Part shown: positions 62,199 through 64,000 of the stretch, piece after piece
How positions within the stretch are numbered: the stretch's first letter is position 1
How the letters are laid out: each line of letters begins with the position of its first letter
Origin: Listeria aquatica FSL S10-1188
GTDB lineage: Bacteria; Bacillota; Bacilli; Lactobacillales; Listeriaceae
Direction: 5' to 3'
Assembly: GCF_000525795.1 (NCBI RefSeq)
Contig: NZ_AOCG01000012.1
Span: forward strand, 124,001-188,000
DNA length: 64,000 nt
Notes under the pieces: generated by a model
Database searches by the model: none
Told to the model about the DNA's origin: nothing
The model's input: the letters and a program-made list of their open reading frames with translations, nothing else
Program-made: the position numbers and the translations under genes

Positions 62199-63395
62199 AT
62201 GGAAAAAACAATTGCAATTAATGCAGGGAGTTCTTCTCTGAAGTTTCAACTTTATGATATGCCAAGTGAGGAAGTTATTACAAAAGGAATCGTCGAACGA
62301 ATTGGTCTTAAAGATTCAATCTTCTCGATTACTGTGGATGGGGAAAAAATCACAGAAACAACGGATATCCCTGATCATGAAGTAGCTGTAAACATGTTAC
62401 TAGATAAGTTGATCTCACACAATATCATCCAATCGTATGATGAAATTACAGGCGTTGGCCATCGTGTTGTACATGGTGGTGAAAAATTCCCTGAGTCTGT
62501 TTATATTGACGATCAAGTGATTAAAGATATTGAAGCTCTTTCTGAGCTAGCCCCTCTGCATAATCCAGCGAATGCCACTGGAATTAAAGCTTTCAAGAAA
62601 ATTTTACCTAACATTGTTTCAGTTGCTGTTTTTGACACGGCTTTCCACCAAACAATGCCACCATCGAGCTATTTGTATAGTTTGCCATACAGCTACTATG
62701 AAGATTATGGTATTCGAAAATATGGTTTCCACGGTACGAGTCATAAATATGTTTCTGAAAGAGCTGCGGAACTACTTGGTCGTCCGGTCGAAGAACTTCG
62801 TTTAATTACTTGTCACTTAGGAAATGGAGCAAGTATTGCAGCTATTCAAAACGGGAAATCAACAGACACTTCGATGGGCTTTACACCACTTGCTGGTGTT
62901 TCAATGGGAACTCGTTCAGGAAATATTGACCCAGCTTTGATTCCATTTATTATGGAAAAAACAGGAAAGACTGCTGAACAAGTACTTGATGTCTTAAATA
63001 AAGAATCTGGTATGCTTGGAGTTTCTGGAATTTCAAGTGATCTGCGTGATTTAGAAGAAGCAGCGTCTAAGGGCAATGAACGTGCAGATTTAGCGCTTGA
63101 GGTCTTTGTGGATCGTATCCATAAATATATTGGTTCTTATGCAGCGCGTATGAACGGTGTTGATGCAGTCATTTTCACTGCGGGAATTGGTGAAAATAGT
63201 TCTTTCATTCGTGAAAAAGTCTTACATGGTCTTGAATTTATGGGCGTATATTGGGATCCTGCTTTAAACCAAGTTCATGGGGAAGAAGCATTCTTGAATT
63301 ATCCGCACTCTCCAGTTAAAGTGATTGTCATCCCAACTAACGAAGAATTAATGATTGCTCGCGATGTTGAGAAAATTAAAAAAGAACGAGCATAA
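62199..63395 (+). CDS. ackA: Acetate kinase
   Basis: AckA turns acetyl phosphate and ADP into acetate and ATP in the overflow pathway. The motifs are [44 protein letters not shown] and [14 protein letters not shown]. The length of 398 residues is normal. ATG 62199 ([10 protein letters not shown]) is chosen over upstream in-frame codons because the family starts at TIAINAG. It follows ytxK. In Bacillus this gene is activated by CcpA. The frame is intact. Confidence 0.96.
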   Translation: MEKTIAINAGSSSLKFQLYDMPSEEVITKGIVERIGLKDSIFSITVDGEKITETTDIPDHEVAVNMLLDKLISHNIIQSYDEITGVGHRVVHGGEKFPESVYIDDQVIKDIEALSELAPLHNPANATGIKAFKKILPNIVSVAVFDTAFHQTMPPSSYLYSLPYSYYEDYGIRKYGFHGTSHKYVSERAAELLGRPVEELRLITCHLGNGASIAAIQNGKSTDTSMGFTPLAGVSMGTRSGNIDPALIPFIMEKTGKTAEQVLDVLNKESGMLGVSGISSDLRDLEEAASKGNERADLALEVFVDRIHKYIGSYAARMNGVDAVIFTAGIGENSSFIREKVLHGLEFMGVYWDPALNQVHGEEAFLNYPHSPVKVIVIPTNEELMIARDVEKIKKERA

Positions 63396-63400
63396 TACTT

Positions 63401-63428
63401 AAAAACCTTCCTTATGGAAGGTTTTTTT
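63401..63428 (+). terminator. Terminator after ackA
   Basis: AAAACCTTCC pairs with GGAAGGTTTT over a TTAT loop, followed by T. Confidence 0.85.
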
Positions 63429-63503
63429 ATTTGTTTTTTACATAAATGAATTTTACTTTTGTTTATTAATATGATAAACTTATTTTGGGATCGAGGTGAG
63501 AAT

Positions 63504-64000
63504 GTGGATCTAAATAAACGAACCTATCAAGAAGTGAAACAAGGATTTTATCAACAAAAAAAACCAATTTCTCTGCAATTATTGTGAGAAAAAATTTGAA
63601 GAAGGTCAGGTTTATTCTTTCTCTGGGAAACTCTATGAGGCTAGTCAAGCGATAACGGAACATATTTTGAAGGCTCACGGTGGTAATGCGACCATTCTTA
63701 GAGAAGAGCCAAGTAAATATAATACGTTGACAGAAAAGCAAAAAAACGTTACTAAAAGCATTTAGTAGCGGAGAAAAAGATGCTCAAATAGCACTTGAAT
63801 TAGAACTTTCTGCTTCAACAGTTCGACACCAGAAATTTACTTTCCGAGAAAAAGCCAAGCAAGCGAAGCTCTATCTTGCACAATATGAGAATACGTTTGG
63901 AACTGGGGAAGAGACCTCATTTTTCCCCATTCCAAGTAAAGCAAGGAATTTAGATGATCGCTTTACAATAACGGAGGAAGAATCTGCCCAAACGTTAAAG
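63504..64000 (+). CDS. DUF2087-type regulator, truncated by window end
   Basis: This is the first 165 residues of a likely transcription regulator. It starts MDLNKRTYQEVKQGFYQQKKNQFLCNYCEKKF, a zinc-binding region (CNYC...HILKAH) with Cys and His spacing of a small finger. Next comes a LuxR-like HTH (LTEKQKTLLKAFSSGEKDAQIALELELSASTVRHQKFTFREKAKQA). The C-terminal part (IPSKARNLDDRFTITEEE) fits the DUF2087 domain. GTG 63504 follows GAGGTGAG. Two breaks near 63560 and 63745 need one A removed each. The 3' end lies beyond 64000. Confidence 0.75.

Overview
The window looks like core chromosome from a Gram-positive, AT-rich Firmicute, almost certainly genus Listeria and not L. monocytogenes itself. 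The gene order comEC-holA-rpsT-lepA, sbcDC, an SNF2 helicase, acnA, adhE (lap), pepV-dat, trmB, the ytp genes, sftA-murC, ytxGH, aroA-ccpA-tyrS, rpsD, ezrA, nifZ-thiI, nadK, tpx, ytxK-ackA follows the Listeria backbone. The AdhE and DUF2087 proteins also resemble Listeria or Bacillus versions as I remember them. I saw no tRNA, rRNA, CRISPR array, insertion sequence, phage or integration site.

Layout: 1-4.7 kb holds DNA uptake (comEC end), holA, rpsT and lepA. 4.8-9.8 kb holds a leader ORF with an attenuator-like terminator, a heterodimeric BmrCD-type ABC exporter, a CcdC-like membrane protein and a lipoprotein. 9.8-18.5 kb holds an acyltransferase, SbcD-SbcC, a SWIM/SNF2 helicase and a YflT-like protein. 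18.6-24.3 kb holds aconitase, a small membrane protein, Tag and an ABC-2 exporter. 24.4-27.3 kb holds bifunctional AdhE under a Rex box. 27.3-33.9 kb holds a MurJ/SpoVB-like flippase, a small kinase, NAD(P)HX dehydratase, a Nudix hydrolase, PepV and D-amino acid transaminase. 34-38.9 kb holds a MarR-MFS pair, YtmP, TrmB, a metallo-beta-lactamase hydrolase and a cysteine-free CsoR-family protein. 39-49.9 kb holds an M42 peptidase, YtoQ, YtpPQR, SftA, MurC, YtxGH and DAHP synthase. 50-64 kb holds CcpA, TyrS with its T-box, a YxeA-like protein, S4, a free methionine sulfoxide reductase, EzrA, NifZ-ThiI, a GtrA-like protein, NAD kinase, Tpx, YtxK, AckA and a truncated DUF2087 regulator.

Sequence quality dominates the reading. 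About 46 single-base frame breaks run through roughly 27 genes, including housekeeping genes such as rpsD, holA and ezrA. Nearly all are one extra base in an A or T run. The rest are one missing base in a short G or C run. This is the mark of homopolymer miscalls, so I annotate each broken gene as one CDS across the break and not as a pseudogene. CDS coordinates therefore span frameshifts, and quoted protein lengths are for the repaired frame.

The most interesting regions are the leader ORF and terminator in front of the BmrCD-like exporter at 4.79-5.09 kb, which looks like ribosome-mediated attenuation; the CsoR-family protein at 38.6 kb, which has no cysteine and none of the known ligands; two cre-like sites and a short upstream ORF before ccpA; and the apparent absence of the trp and arg operons that I recall at these positions in L. 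monocytogenes.
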